Shown here: one piece after another, positions 1 through 7,750 of the stretch
Layout of the letters: each line of letters starts with the position of its first letter
How positions within the stretch are numbered: position 1 is the stretch's first letter
Assembly: GCA_029550685.1 (NCBI GenBank)
Contig: JAKPGY010000126.1
Span: 1-32,539, forward strand
Direction: 5' to 3'
Length of the DNA: 32,539 bases
DNA from: Bacillota bacterium
GTDB lineage: Bacteria; Bacillota; Syntrophomonadia; Syntrophomonadales; Syntrophomonadaceae
The notes under the pieces: model-generated
Told to the model about the DNA's origin: nothing
Databases searched by the model: none
The model's input: only the letters and a program-made list of their open reading frames with translations
Translations under genes and position numbers: made by a program

Positions 1-416
1 TCAATAGCTAAGTCAGCAGGAGGAGCAGCAGGCTCTTCCTCAGCAGGAGCTGCTGGTTCTTCTTCAGCAGGGGCTGCAGGTTCTTCAGCAGGAGCAGGTT
101 CTTCTGCAGGTTCCTTGGTTTCCGCAGGAGCTGGAGCTTCACCCAGGATTACAGTACGGGTAGCTTCATCCCAATCAACTTTTATGCCAACAGCCTCACC
201 CACTGCACGCACCGGTAAATAGGTTCTACCATTGTAGACAATGGGAGCCATGGGGTTGCCATTATCCATGGGGGTCCAGTCTTTTCCATTCAGGGTGATC
301 TTAATGTCGTTGGCAAGGCTGGCAGTAATATTTTCCACATCCGGTCCAGCCACTACACCTGCTGTAAATGCAAACAGCATGGCGACAGTTAACAACACGA
401 TCCATCTTTTTTTCAT
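1..416 (-). CDS. Secreted protein with copper amine oxidase N-terminal-like domain (partial, runs off left edge)
   Basis: This gene reads leftward off the window; 138 codons are visible and no stop is reached. The ATG at 416-414 follows a clear GGGAGGT site at about 428-434. The product begins MKKRWIVLLTVAMLFAF, a typical signal peptide. Residues from about 35 to 95 contain the pattern ITLNGKDW, then a partner strand NGRTYLPVRAVGEAVG, then VDWDEATRTVIL. This is the usual copper-amine-oxidase N-terminal (stalk) fold found in Firmicutes cell-surface proteins; it does not imply oxidase activity. From about residue 98 on the chain becomes a Pro/Ala/Glu repeat with units such as PAEEPA and APAEEEP, probably a linker that carries it through or along the wall. 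It lies 27 bp behind the 640-residue surface protein and is probably in the same operon. The rest of the protein is outside the window. Confidence 0.75.
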   Translation of the reverse strand, partial: MKKRWIVLLTVAMLFAFTAGVVAGPDVENITASLANDIKITLNGKDWTPMDNGNPMAPIVYNGRTYLPVRAVGEAVGIKVDWDEATRTVILGEAPAPAETKEPAEEPAPAEEPAAPAEEEPAAPAEEEPAAPPADLAI

Positions 417-443
417 CTTTTTTCTTACCTCCCGATAAAATTT

Positions 444-2366
444 TTATGCTTGTTCAGCCGGAGCCTCGAATGCCTGTTTGGGCGGTCTGCCTACCGCAAT
501 TAACAGGATCAGGGCTACGGCAATAGCACCAAGTCCATATTTCATAGCTTGCCCTTCAGTGGTAATAGCCGGAGTCTGGAATACATAGGTCACCGTTCCT
601 TCTGCTCCGTCCGGTTTACCCAGGAAAGTATCAGCTGTAGCCAGTTTTTCATTCATAGCCGCCATCATAACCGGGGTGGTCTGCAAACCAACACTGATAG
701 CATCTTTGGCGGTTAACGCACCTGATCCAATCTTTCCGGCACCTTCCTGCAGCTGGTTAATACCAGGTATCATTTTACCATTAATACTCTGCTGCAGGTA
801 TTCTAAAGCGTACAAAAGGCTGCCGGGTTTTCCGTTAGCCATTACCGGAACCGGTTCACCTTTCTGGTCCAAGGCACCCAGTCCGATTACGGCCATGGTT
901 AAGCCTCCTTCTAACTGACCCAACTTTTCAGACAATGTCTTACTACCTAATTCTACCGCACTTACGCTGGCAGGAAAAGCTAAAGTTCCAGTTGCGGTTA
1001 TCATTTCGCCGCCATCCCGGAATACTTTGACATTGTTGTTCATGGCCTTTAGTTTGGGTTCAATAGCCTGGGTAATTACCTGTTGGGCGGGAGTTCCAGC
1101 GGTTGCTGCCTTCAGGTAGTTAATATCATTGTAAAGGCTGGTACTAAGGGAGGGTTCCTGTCCACTATCGGCTGAGGTGCCAATAGCATTCTCCATAAGT
1201 CCTAAAGCCATCTTTTGCCCGCCGAAGGCTGCCAGAAGCTGAGAGTCTATAGTGTTCTTCATCAGGGAAATAGCATCCTTGGCACCTGGTGTGGCTCCCT
1301 TGGCATCAGTACCAGTAGCCATATTATAGGATTCGGCATCGAAATTAGGATTAGCCAATCCTACCCTGATGGTCTTCAGGTTCGATTCTACGGTACCAAT
1401 ACCACTGGCTACCTGATCGAGACCATCTTTTATAGCTGCCAAGCCGTACAGGAGAGTAGCATCCTTGTTACTGGCTCCAATTCCCTGTTCAATCTGGTTA
1501 AAGCCATCATAAAGCTGAGTTAAACTTCCAGTAAGATTGTCGATGGAGGAAGTAGTAGGTAATATGGGCATTACTCCAATATTGAAACTGGGAATTTCGA
1601 TATTCTTGGCATCAGCTTCTAAAACAGTATACTGCTTGGCTGGATAAGCCGGCGGAATCAAAGGAACCGTCCAGCTAACCGAAGTAACGCCCTGTACATT
1701 AGCCAGAACGCCTTCTGGAGATTCCCCAGCTACACCAGGAGCAGTAATATTGGCAAACTTATCGTTGTCCAACTGTACACCGCTTATGGAAACCGCATAT
1801 GGAGTATAAACCATCATTTCCTTGGTTACGGTCTCCTCTTTGGAATCCTTAAATTCTAAAGTCTTTAGTTCACCAGTTAGGTTTTCTACTTCGCATACTA
1901 TTTTAATATGTCCAGACTTGCCGGCCATCTGGGAAGGCTGAACCTTTTTACCGTCCAAGTAGTATTCAACTTTTACACTAACTGGTAGATCGATTTTAGC
2001 TATCTCGTCTTTGTCTAGCTGAGCCAGATAATACAGGTCTGAAAACCCACTGGCACTGATGTTTACGTTTACCTTATCACCACTGTAATTAATTTTTTCA
2101 GAACCATATAGATTCCTGATGGAAGAAAGTTTAAACTTACTGGAATCTTGTATTGAATAAGATCCATCTCCAAAGACTCTTAACTGATTAAGCACCTTTA
2201 TTGCTACAATAGAACCGTCTCCACCTAGCGTGGAAACCACCAGTTCGTTATCAATCACCTTTTCAGGAGCCGCTTGCGGAGCAGCTGCGCTCAAAGGTGG
2301 CACGAACACCAATGATAAAACCACAAATAATACTAACAATTGAGATAACCTGGTTTTCTTCTGCAC
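444..2366 (-). CDS. Large exported membrane-anchored protein of unknown function
   Basis: I do not recognise a characterised family. The 640-residue product has a signal peptide (residues 1 to about 28: MQKKTR, a long Leu/Val/Phe core, then LSAAAPQA) and one hydrophobic helix at about 611-625 followed by a short positive tail (GRPPKQ). It should therefore be mostly outside the cell, anchored at the C-terminus. Residues 60-270 look beta-rich. Residues about 275-360 and 470-590 hold Gly/Leu-rich amphipathic stretches such as LYDGFNQIEQGIG and IKDGLDQVASGIG, resembling the long extracellular helical regions of YhgE/Pip-type and some MMPL proteins. The start is GTG at 2366-2364, with GGGAGGG upstream. 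It sits 20 bp after a small membrane protein and 27 bp before the CuAO-N-like gene, so the three are probably co-transcribed. Being a real exported protein is near certain; its role is unknown. Confidence 0.8.
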   Translation of the reverse strand: MQKKTRLSQLLVLFVVLSLVFVPPLSAAAPQAAPEKVIDNELVVSTLGGDGSIVAIKVLNQLRVFGDGSYSIQDSSKFKLSSIRNLYGSEKINYSGDKVNVNISASGFSDLYYLAQLDKDEIAKIDLPVSVKVEYYLDGKKVQPSQMAGKSGHIKIVCEVENLTGELKTLEFKDSKEETVTKEMMVYTPYAVSISGVQLDNDKFANITAPGVAGESPEGVLANVQGVTSVSWTVPLIPPAYPAKQYTVLEADAKNIEIPSFNIGVMPILPTTSSIDNLTGSLTQLYDGFNQIEQGIGASNKDATLLYGLAAIKDGLDQVASGIGTVESNLKTIRVGLANPNFDAESYNMATGTDAKGATPGAKDAISLMKNTIDSQLLAAFGGQKMALGLMENAIGTSADSGQEPSLSTSLYNDINYLKAATAGTPAQQVITQAIEPKLKAMNNNVKVFRDGGEMITATGTLAFPASVSAVELGSKTLSEKLGQLEGGLTMAVIGLGALDQKGEPVPVMANGKPGSLLYALEYLQQSINGKMIPGINQLQEGAGKIGSGALTAKDAISVGLQTTPVMMAAMNEKLATADTFLGKPDGAEGTVTYVFQTPAITTEGQAMKYGLGAIAVALILLIAVGRPPKQAFEAPAEQA

Positions 2367-2386
2367 TTATATCCCTCCCTTCGCAT

Positions 2387-2881
2387 TTATCGGTTTACCG
2401 CCATGGCGATCTTGATAACCAGCAGTGACAATACCAAACCTACCATCAGGGATACGGTAACTCCCACAGTAGCAGGCAGGGCTGCTGTGGCCAGGGAAGC
2501 TGCATCAGCCAGGTAAGTCGGGTACAAACCGGCTAAAGAGGCTGCCCAGCCTAAAAACATGGCATCGATTCTCAGCCCGGTAGCGGACAGCACCACTAGC
2601 AGGAAAAGTGCAATGCCTGATACTATTGCCACATACATAAGGTTGTCAGGAGGAAGGGGACAATACAAGGCCAGGATTATCATAGAAGCTAGGCCAACTA
2701 CCACACCTATCAGCATAGCGATAGCTGTTTTCAGGTAGTCGCCAAAGGGGCCAATTACTGCAAACATTGCCATGGCAATGGCAGCAATGTAGAAAGCTGT
2801 AGCTCCCAGATAATTCTGCAATAAGACAAACAGGGCAAAAAATACGCCTACGATTAAACCTAGACCAATAGCTTTTTTCAT
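2387..2881 (-). CDS. Small polytopic membrane protein (DUF1097/YcdZ-like?)
   Basis: This 164-residue protein is almost entirely hydrophobic. I count about six membrane segments, roughly at residues 5-25, 28-48, 52-74, 80-102, 108-127 and 135-160, and it ends in a basic tail. I chose the ATG at 2881-2879 because AGGAGGTG lies six bases upstream; the longer open frame to 2911 would place the ribosome site inside the gene. Length and helix layout resemble the DUF1097 family (E. coli YcdZ), but this is from general appearance only. It is first in an apparent operon with the exported 640-residue protein and the CuAO-N-like protein, so it could be their transport or anchoring partner. No catalytic motif is visible. 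Confidence 0.7.
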   Translation of the reverse strand: MKKAIGLGLIVGVFFALFVLLQNYLGATAFYIAAIAMAMFAVIGPFGDYLKTAIAMLIGVVVGLASMIILALYCPLPPDNLMYVAIVSGIALFLLVVLSATGLRIDAMFLGWAASLAGLYPTYLADAASLATAALPATVGVTVSLMVGLVLSLLVIKIAMAVNR

Positions 2882-3059
2882 TTGTTCACCTCCTTCGCAT
2901 AGTTCTTTCAATCGTTGTTGGGAAGGAACTGGGAATGCTACTGCAATCAGGTATCTGGTAGCTGCTTAGACACAGTGCGGTGAATGGTGAAGGTATATAA
3001 GCAAGAATGTTACGGCGTTGAAGGTGGATATGTAAATTTATTACAACACAGTTAAAAGG

Positions 3060-3090
3060 CCAGGGAGTCCCCTATTCAGAACTCCCTTGG
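3060..3090 (-). terminator. Hairpin terminator after the ACT-domain gene
   Basis: Read on the minus strand, ACTCCC-type arms (3081-3087 with 3062-3068, AGGGAGT/ACTCCCT) pair perfectly around a 12-base loop and extend by two GC pairs past a bulge. A short TTTT follows after GGCC at 3057-3054. It lies just past the stop of the ACT gene at 3095. The U-run is short and slightly displaced, so efficiency is uncertain. Confidence 0.5.
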
Positions 3091-3094
3091 TATC

Positions 3095-3523
3095 TTATAG
3101 TTTATAAAGCTGTTGTTCATCGATAAAACGTATTCCTTTCTCCTTAAAGGTCTGCCGGGCTTTTTCGATATCTTCGACTTTAAAAATAACCAGAGCATCA
3201 TTTTCGGCTGTACCGAGAAAGGCATATAAATACTCAATGTTCAAATTAGCTTCTGACATTTGTTCCAAAACAGTCGCCAATCCTCCTGGTGAATCAGGTA
3301 CCTGAACCGCTATTACTTCCGTCTCGCTAACGGTGAAATCAGCTTCCTTTAAAATGCGATAAGCTTTTTCTGGGTCACTTACAATGATTCTCAATATACC
3401 GAAATCAGAAGTATCAGCAATGGACAGTGCGCGAATATTAATTCCAGCTTCTCCAAGCACCCGGGTTACATGGGATAGACGTCCGGCTTTATTTTCCAAG
3501 AAAACCGATATTTGTTTCGCCAT
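3095..3523 (-). CDS. Tandem ACT-domain protein
   Basis: The 142-residue protein is two ACT modules and nothing else. ACT1 covers about residues 3-68 (start ISVFLENKAGRL, with NIRALSIAD), and ACT2 about 70-138 (VIAVQVPDSPGGLATVL, then NLNIEYLYAF). ACT domains bind amino acids or similar small ligands at their interfaces. Stand-alone double-ACT proteins next to phenylacetate-CoA ligase genes are common in anaerobes and are taken to sense an aromatic amino acid or its catabolite; that role is inferred here from the neighbour. The ATG has a strong GGAGGGG site. The gene starts 11 bp after the ligase stop, implying one transcript, and is followed by a hairpin at 3060-3090. Confidence 0.85.
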   Translation of the reverse strand: MAKQISVFLENKAGRLSHVTRVLGEAGINIRALSIADTSDFGILRIIVSDPEKAYRILKEADFTVSETEVIAVQVPDSPGGLATVLEQMSEANLNIEYLYAFLGTAENDALVIFKVEDIEKARQTFKEKGIRFIDEQQLYKL

Positions 3524-3534
3524 ACTGCCCCTCC

Positions 3535-4836
3535 TTATATATTTCTTCTATCAATAACTCTTTTAGACTTGCCTTCGCTGCGCTCAATGGATTTTGGTTC
3601 AACTAAGCGCACCTTTACACTTATCCCCAGAGCACTTTCCAGCTCTTTACTGATAGTTGATCCCAGCTCTTCCAATTTGCGAACTTCATCAGAAAATACC
3701 TTTTCCGATACTTCAACCCTGACTTCTAATATATCTAGATTACCTTTGCGATCCACCACCAGCAGGTAATGGGGTTCAACACCAGGTATATTGAGTAATA
3801 CGCTTTCCACCATGGAGGGAAATACATTAACCCCCCGGATAATAACCATGTCATCGGAACGTCCTAGTACTTTCTGCATACGGGTATGAGTTCTGCCACA
3901 TTCACATACTGACCTGTCCAGTTTGGTGAGATCTCTGGTTCGATAGCGTATCATGGGCAAGGCTTCTTTAGTAATAGTCGTAATTACCAGTTCACCCATC
4001 GATCCATCTGGTAGGTTTTGGCCTGTCTCAGGATCAATTATTTCCGCAATAAAATGGTCTTCTGCCAGATGAAGTCCTTGCTTGGCTGGACATTCAATAG
4101 CTACGCCAGGTCCTACTATTTCACTGAGTCCATAAATATCAAAAGCATCAATCTGGAGCTTTGTTTCTATTTCACGCCGCATGTTTTCCGACCAGGGTTC
4201 AGCTCCAAAGACACCGCTTTGCAGTTTTAGATCTGAAGGGCTAATTCCTATTTCCTCCATTACTTCTGCCAGAAATAGAGCATAAGAAGGAGTACAGGTC
4301 AAAACTGTAGTGCCAAAATCCTGCATTAACATTATCTGTCGCTTAGTGTTGCCCCCTGATGTCGGAATAACCGACGCACCAAGTTTCTCAGCGCCATAAT
4401 GAACACCCAGTCCACCGGTGAACAAGCCATAACCGTAAGAGTTCTGTATGATGGAATGGCGATTGGCTCCTGCGCTAGTAAGGGCTCGGGCCATCAACTC
4501 TGCCCAGGTATCAATATCACGCCTGGAATAGCCTACAACCGTTGGTTTACCGGTGGTCCCTGAGGAAGAGTGAACTCTTACTACTTCGCTCATGGGTAAG
4601 GCAAACATGCCAAAAGGATAATTATCCCTTAAATCTTGTTTAGTAGTAAAAGGCAGCTTGTGTAAATCTTCCAGACTGTTTATATCATCCGGCTTAATAC
4701 CAGCCTGATCCATTTTCTCCTTGTAGGCTGGTACGAAGGCGTAAACCCGATATACAGTTTCCTTTAATCTTCTCAGTTGAAGTTTCTCTAATTCCTCCCG
4801 AGGCATGCACTCTTTTTCCCGATCCCAGTAGGACAT
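3535..4836 (-). CDS. paaK: Phenylacetate-CoA ligase-type AMP-forming enzyme
   Basis: This should join an aryl acid such as phenylacetate to coenzyme A with ATP going to AMP and PPi, in the cytoplasm. At 433 residues it has normal PaaK length. Visible motifs are the phosphate loop [10 protein letters not shown] (residues 90-99), the adenylate-forming motif [10 protein letters not shown] in the middle, and the hinge region RYRTRDLT, followed by a small C-terminal domain. RBS AGGAGGT stands eight bases before the ATG. In anaerobes, PaaK homologues beside ACT proteins often work with indolepyruvate:ferredoxin oxidoreductase to handle aryl-acetyl-CoA from aromatic amino acids. No such oxidoreductase is seen here, so the exact substrate (phenylacetate, indoleacetate or hydroxyphenylacetate) is open. 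Confidence 0.88.
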   Translation of the reverse strand: MSYWDREKECMPREELEKLQLRRLKETVYRVYAFVPAYKEKMDQAGIKPDDINSLEDLHKLPFTTKQDLRDNYPFGMFALPMSEVVRVHSSSGTTGKPTVVGYSRRDIDTWAELMARALTSAGANRHSIIQNSYGYGLFTGGLGVHYGAEKLGASVIPTSGGNTKRQIMLMQDFGTTVLTCTPSYALFLAEVMEEIGISPSDLKLQSGVFGAEPWSENMRREIETKLQIDAFDIYGLSEIVGPGVAIECPAKQGLHLAEDHFIAEIIDPETGQNLPDGSMGELVITTITKEALPMIRYRTRDLTKLDRSVCECGRTHTRMQKVLGRSDDMVIIRGVNVFPSMVESVLLNIPGVEPHYLLVVDRKGNLDILEVRVEVSEKVFSDEVRKLEELGSTISKELESALGISVKVRLVEPKSIERSEGKSKRVIDRRNI

Positions 4837-4967
4837 TTATTCTACCTCCTAATCTTTATTTCCTGCCTTGCGTGAAAATAATTACATTTTTGCGACAAAA
4901 GACTTAAGGAAAAAATCTAGTAGTTTAAGCTTTTTGCTAAAGGAATAATTGGCGTAAAAAACCAGTT

Positions 4968-5672
4968 TTAATGGAGAGCGTTAGCGAGAATATTGTTAAC
5001 CACGAAACCTGCCATGGCCAATCCCGCAGTTCCGGGGACAAAGCTGATGCTTCCCAAGCGTGTTGCTTCGTTATATTGCGGTATATGAGGATTCTCGGTG
5101 GAATATACCACTGGTACCCCGGAAGTAATACCCCGTTGACGCAACTCTTTGCGCAGTTTACGGGCCATCGGGCAAGTATGGGTATTTTTTATATCAGTTA
5201 TTTTAAATTGAAGCGGATCAAGGCGGTTGGCAGCCCCCATAGAACTTATGATGGGCAAGCCTTTTTTCAGGCAGTACTCGATGAGGTGAATTTTATTGGT
5301 AAGGGAATCAATGGCATCCACAACGAAATCGTAAGACTGATCCAGAATACTATCAGCTGTATCCGGGGTATATTCTACCGGCAGCACCCGCAGATCGATA
5401 TCTGGATTAATATCCCGTATACGCTTTGCCATTACTTCACACTTGAACTGGCCAAGGGTCGAATGCAGTGCAGGCAGTTGACGGTTTATGTTGCTCGTTT
5501 CTACCCGATCCCGGTCAACCAGGGTTAAATGACCGATTCCACTGCGGGCCAGGGCTTCGGCAGCGTAGGAACCCACTCCACCCAAGCCTATGATAATTAC
5601 GAAGGCATTTTGTAGACGCTGAATCCCAATATCACCAATTAACAAGCTGGTTCTTTGCAAAAACCCTTCCAT
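4968..5672 (-). CDS. tcdA: tRNA threonylcarbamoyladenosine dehydratase (TcdA/YrvM, ThiF/MoeB superfamily)
   Basis: TcdA uses ATP to cyclise the threonylcarbamoyl group of t6A37 in ANN-decoding tRNAs, giving ct6A. The 234-residue product has the E1-like nucleotide loop GLGGVGS at residues 29-35, the DRDRVETSNINRQ adenylate-binding segment, and the C-terminal SISFVPGTAGLAMAGF region. The frame stays open back to 5915, but that stretch is a 6S RNA. The ATG at 5672-5670 has GGAGGT upstream (spacing 12, rather long), and homologues begin close to this point. In Bacillus subtilis the same order aspS, 6S-1 RNA, yrvM is seen, which supports both calls. It may be expressed by read-through of the 6S terminator, since no separate promoter is evident. 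Other ThiF-like functions cannot be fully ruled out. Confidence 0.85.
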   Translation of the reverse strand: MEGFLQRTSLLIGDIGIQRLQNAFVIIIGLGGVGSYAAEALARSGIGHLTLVDRDRVETSNINRQLPALHSTLGQFKCEVMAKRIRDINPDIDLRVLPVEYTPDTADSILDQSYDFVVDAIDSLTNKIHLIEYCLKKGLPIISSMGAANRLDPLQFKITDIKNTHTCPMARKLRKELRQRGITSGVPVVYSTENPHIPQYNEATRLGSISFVPGTAGLAMAGFVVNNILANALH

Positions 5673-5692
5673 AATTTTCTGTATACCTCCAC

Positions 5693-5895
5693 AAAAAAAC
5701 CCCACCGAGCCGTGGTAGCCGTAGTTTAAACCTGTTCTCGACAGGTGGGTATTCTCCCACATGCTTTGTGTGTCCTGGTTACACCAGGCATACAGGCCAC
5801 ATACGGAGACGAATTCCCTAGTTTTTGGTGTTGGCAAAAACTTACGGCAATGACACGCACACAGCAGGGATTTCCTGTCACAATTGACTATTGCT
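5693..5895 (-). ncRNA. ssrS: 6S RNA (regulator of housekeeping RNA polymerase)
   Basis: 6S RNA mimics an open promoter and sequesters sigma-A RNA polymerase. The sequence gives a rod: end pairing CCCTGCTG (5869-5862) with CGGTGGGG (5707-5700), then GCCGTA (5848-5843) with TACGGC (5723-5718); a large central bubble containing the small hairpin CCTGT/ACAGG (5745-5731); and an apical hairpin CCTGG/CCAGG (5788-5774). The segment around 5744-5716 (CGAGAACAGGTTTAAACTAC) resembles the conserved CGAGAAGCCTTAAAACTGCG of E. coli 6S, as I recall it. Seven Ts (5699-5693) end it, so length is about 200 nt, as expected. It lies between aspS and tcdA, as does 6S-1 RNA in Bacillus subtilis. The exact ends are estimates. 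Confidence 0.85.
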
Positions 5896-5901
5896 AGGTA
5901 A

Positions 5902-5930
5902 AATATATCACACAACCCTGGTTACTTCAA
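5902..5930 (-). promoter_or_regulatory. Sigma-A promoter of the 6S RNA
   Basis: On the minus strand, TTGAAG (5930-5925) is followed by exactly 17 bases and TATATT (5907-5902), with TGA just before it giving an extended -10. The start point would be near 5895. It lies downstream of the aspS stop and fits the 5' end required by the 6S fold. Confidence 0.7.
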
Positions 5931-5974
5931 GCGGGATGGGCTTGTTATTAATAGGCAGTTCTCCCAGTTCCAGC

Positions 5975-7735
5975 TTACTTCTCACGGACCTTAAGGGATA
6001 ATTCCCGCAGTTGTTTGGGACTCACTGGAGAAGGTGCCTGGGTTAACAGGCAGGACGCACTTTGAGTTTTGGGAAAAGCTATAACATCTCTTATGCTGCT
6101 GCGTCCAGCCATTATCATCACCAAGCGGTCTACTCCAAAAGCTATACCGCCATGTGGCGGGGTCCCATATTCGAAAGCATCCAGCATATAACCAAATTTG
6201 TCGTAAGCTTCTTCCGGGGTCAATCCCACCAGCTTGAACATCTTTTCCTGCCAGTCCCGGCGGTGGATACGAATACTGCCTCCGCCAATTTCGGTCCCGT
6301 TCAGAATCAGATCGTAAGCTCTGGATCTGGCATGAAGAGGATTCTCCTCCAGTTGTGGAATATCTTTTACCCGCGGGGAAGTAAACATATGGTGAACTGC
6401 TACATAGCGTTTTTCTTCCTCATCCCATTCCAGCAATGGAAAATCGGTTACCCAGACAAAGGATAACTTGGAATCATCAATAAGATTTAAACGCTTGCCC
6501 AATTCCAGGCGAATAGTACCTAGCACCCGGGCAACGGTAGCTTCAGTATCAGCGCTGAACAGCAGCAAATCTCCGGGTTTAGTATCTAAGGCCTGAAGTA
6601 CCCGGTTCATTTGTTCTTCGGAAAAGAACTTGGTTATAGGAGAGCGCAGTTCGTTTTCAGTTACCATAATCCAGGCCATGCCCTTGGCACCGTTGTCAAC
6701 TGCTATTTGGGTCAGTTCATCAATTTCCCGCCGGGTAAAAGTGGCACAGCCTTTGGCATTAATAGCCCGAACCACCCCGCCGGCTTGAACTGCTGAAGAA
6801 AATACTTTAAAATCCACATCTCTGACCAGATCAGTCAGTTCTACTATTTCCAGGCCAAAACGCATGTCCGGCTTATCAGAACCATATTTTAGCATAGCTT
6901 CGTCATAAGTAATCCTGGGAAAAGGAGTAGCTATATCACGACCCGGACCTTCCTTAAATATAACGGCCATGAGGTCTTCTACCAGGGCAAAAATATCCTC
7001 TTCATCCACGAAAGACATTTCCATATCCAACTGGGTAAATTCCGGCTGCCGGTCGGCGCGCAGATCCTCATCCCGGAAACAACGAGCTATTTGGAAATAC
7101 TTTTCCATACCAGCCACCATCAATATTTGCTTAAATATCTGGGGTGACTGAGGTAAAGCAAAGAACTCGCCAGGATGTACCCGGCTGGGAACTAGATAAT
7201 CCCGGGCCCCCTCAGGAGAACTCTTGGTAAGAATTGGTGTTTCAATCTCTATAAATCCACGTTGGTCTAAAAAGGATCGCATAGTCTGAACAACCCGGTG
7301 CCTTAACATAATACAGTCACGCATCTCCGGTCTTCTCAGATCCAAATACCGGTAGCGCAGGCGCAGGGTCTCGTCTACGTCAATACCGTCCTCAATATAG
7401 AAAGGTGGTGTTTTAGCTGGACTAAATACTTCCATCTGCCGGGCGTACACTTCTATTAACCCGGTTTTCAGATTGGGATTTTCCGTAGCTTCAGGTCGCC
7501 TTCTAACCTCTCCGCGAACAGCGATAACATATTCGCTGCGGACCTGTTCCGCCAGGTGAAAGGCTTCTTCACAAACCTCCGGGCTGAATACGATCTGGAT
7601 GATTCCTGAGCGGTCACGCAGATCAATAAAAATCAGTCCTCCATGGTCACGCCTTGTATCTACCCAACCATTCAATATGACTTCCTGCCCAGCGTGATCA
7701 ACGGTCAACTCCGTAGCACTATGCGTCCTTTTCAT
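5975..7735 (-). CDS. aspS: Aspartyl-tRNA synthetase
   Basis: It charges tRNA(Asp) in the cytoplasm. The 586 residues match the bacterial type: an OB-fold anticodon domain at residues 1-105 (GQEVILNGWVDTRRDHGGL), class II motif 2 near 215 (FRDEDLRADRQPEFTQLDME), an inserted GAD domain at about 290-410, and motif 3 (GIAFGVDRLVMIMAG) near the end. RBS AGGAGG lies about 13 bases before the ATG. It follows hisS by 15 bp and is surely co-transcribed with it. Whether it is strict for Asp or also charges tRNA(Asn) depends on gatCAB and asnS, which are not in the window. Confidence 0.97.
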   Translation of the reverse strand: MKRTHSATELTVDHAGQEVILNGWVDTRRDHGGLIFIDLRDRSGIIQIVFSPEVCEEAFHLAEQVRSEYVIAVRGEVRRRPEATENPNLKTGLIEVYARQMEVFSPAKTPPFYIEDGIDVDETLRLRYRYLDLRRPEMRDCIMLRHRVVQTMRSFLDQRGFIEIETPILTKSSPEGARDYLVPSRVHPGEFFALPQSPQIFKQILMVAGMEKYFQIARCFRDEDLRADRQPEFTQLDMEMSFVDEEDIFALVEDLMAVIFKEGPGRDIATPFPRITYDEAMLKYGSDKPDMRFGLEIVELTDLVRDVDFKVFSSAVQAGGVVRAINAKGCATFTRREIDELTQIAVDNGAKGMAWIMVTENELRSPITKFFSEEQMNRVLQALDTKPGDLLLFSADTEATVARVLGTIRLELGKRLNLIDDSKLSFVWVTDFPLLEWDEEEKRYVAVHHMFTSPRVKDIPQLEENPLHARSRAYDLILNGTEIGGGSIRIHRRDWQEKMFKLVGLTPEEAYDKFGYMLDAFEYGTPPHGGIAFGVDRLVMIMAGRSSIRDVIAFPKTQSASCLLTQAPSPVSPKQLRELSLKVREK

Positions 7736-7750
7736 GCCCTATTGTTCCTC

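Noticed and set aside
2994..3022. Promoter TTCAAC-17-TATATA upstream of the envelope operon
   Set aside because: Spacing is right but the -35 match is poor, so it was not listed as a feature.
4971..5528. 185-codon open frame on the plus strand opposite tcdA
   Set aside because: It lies wholly antisense to a well-supported gene, has no recognisable domain and no convincing RBS.
5673..5915. An 81-residue N-terminal extension of TcdA
   Set aside because: The region is better explained by 6S RNA with its own promoter and terminator; the extension has no RBS and no resemblance to the family.
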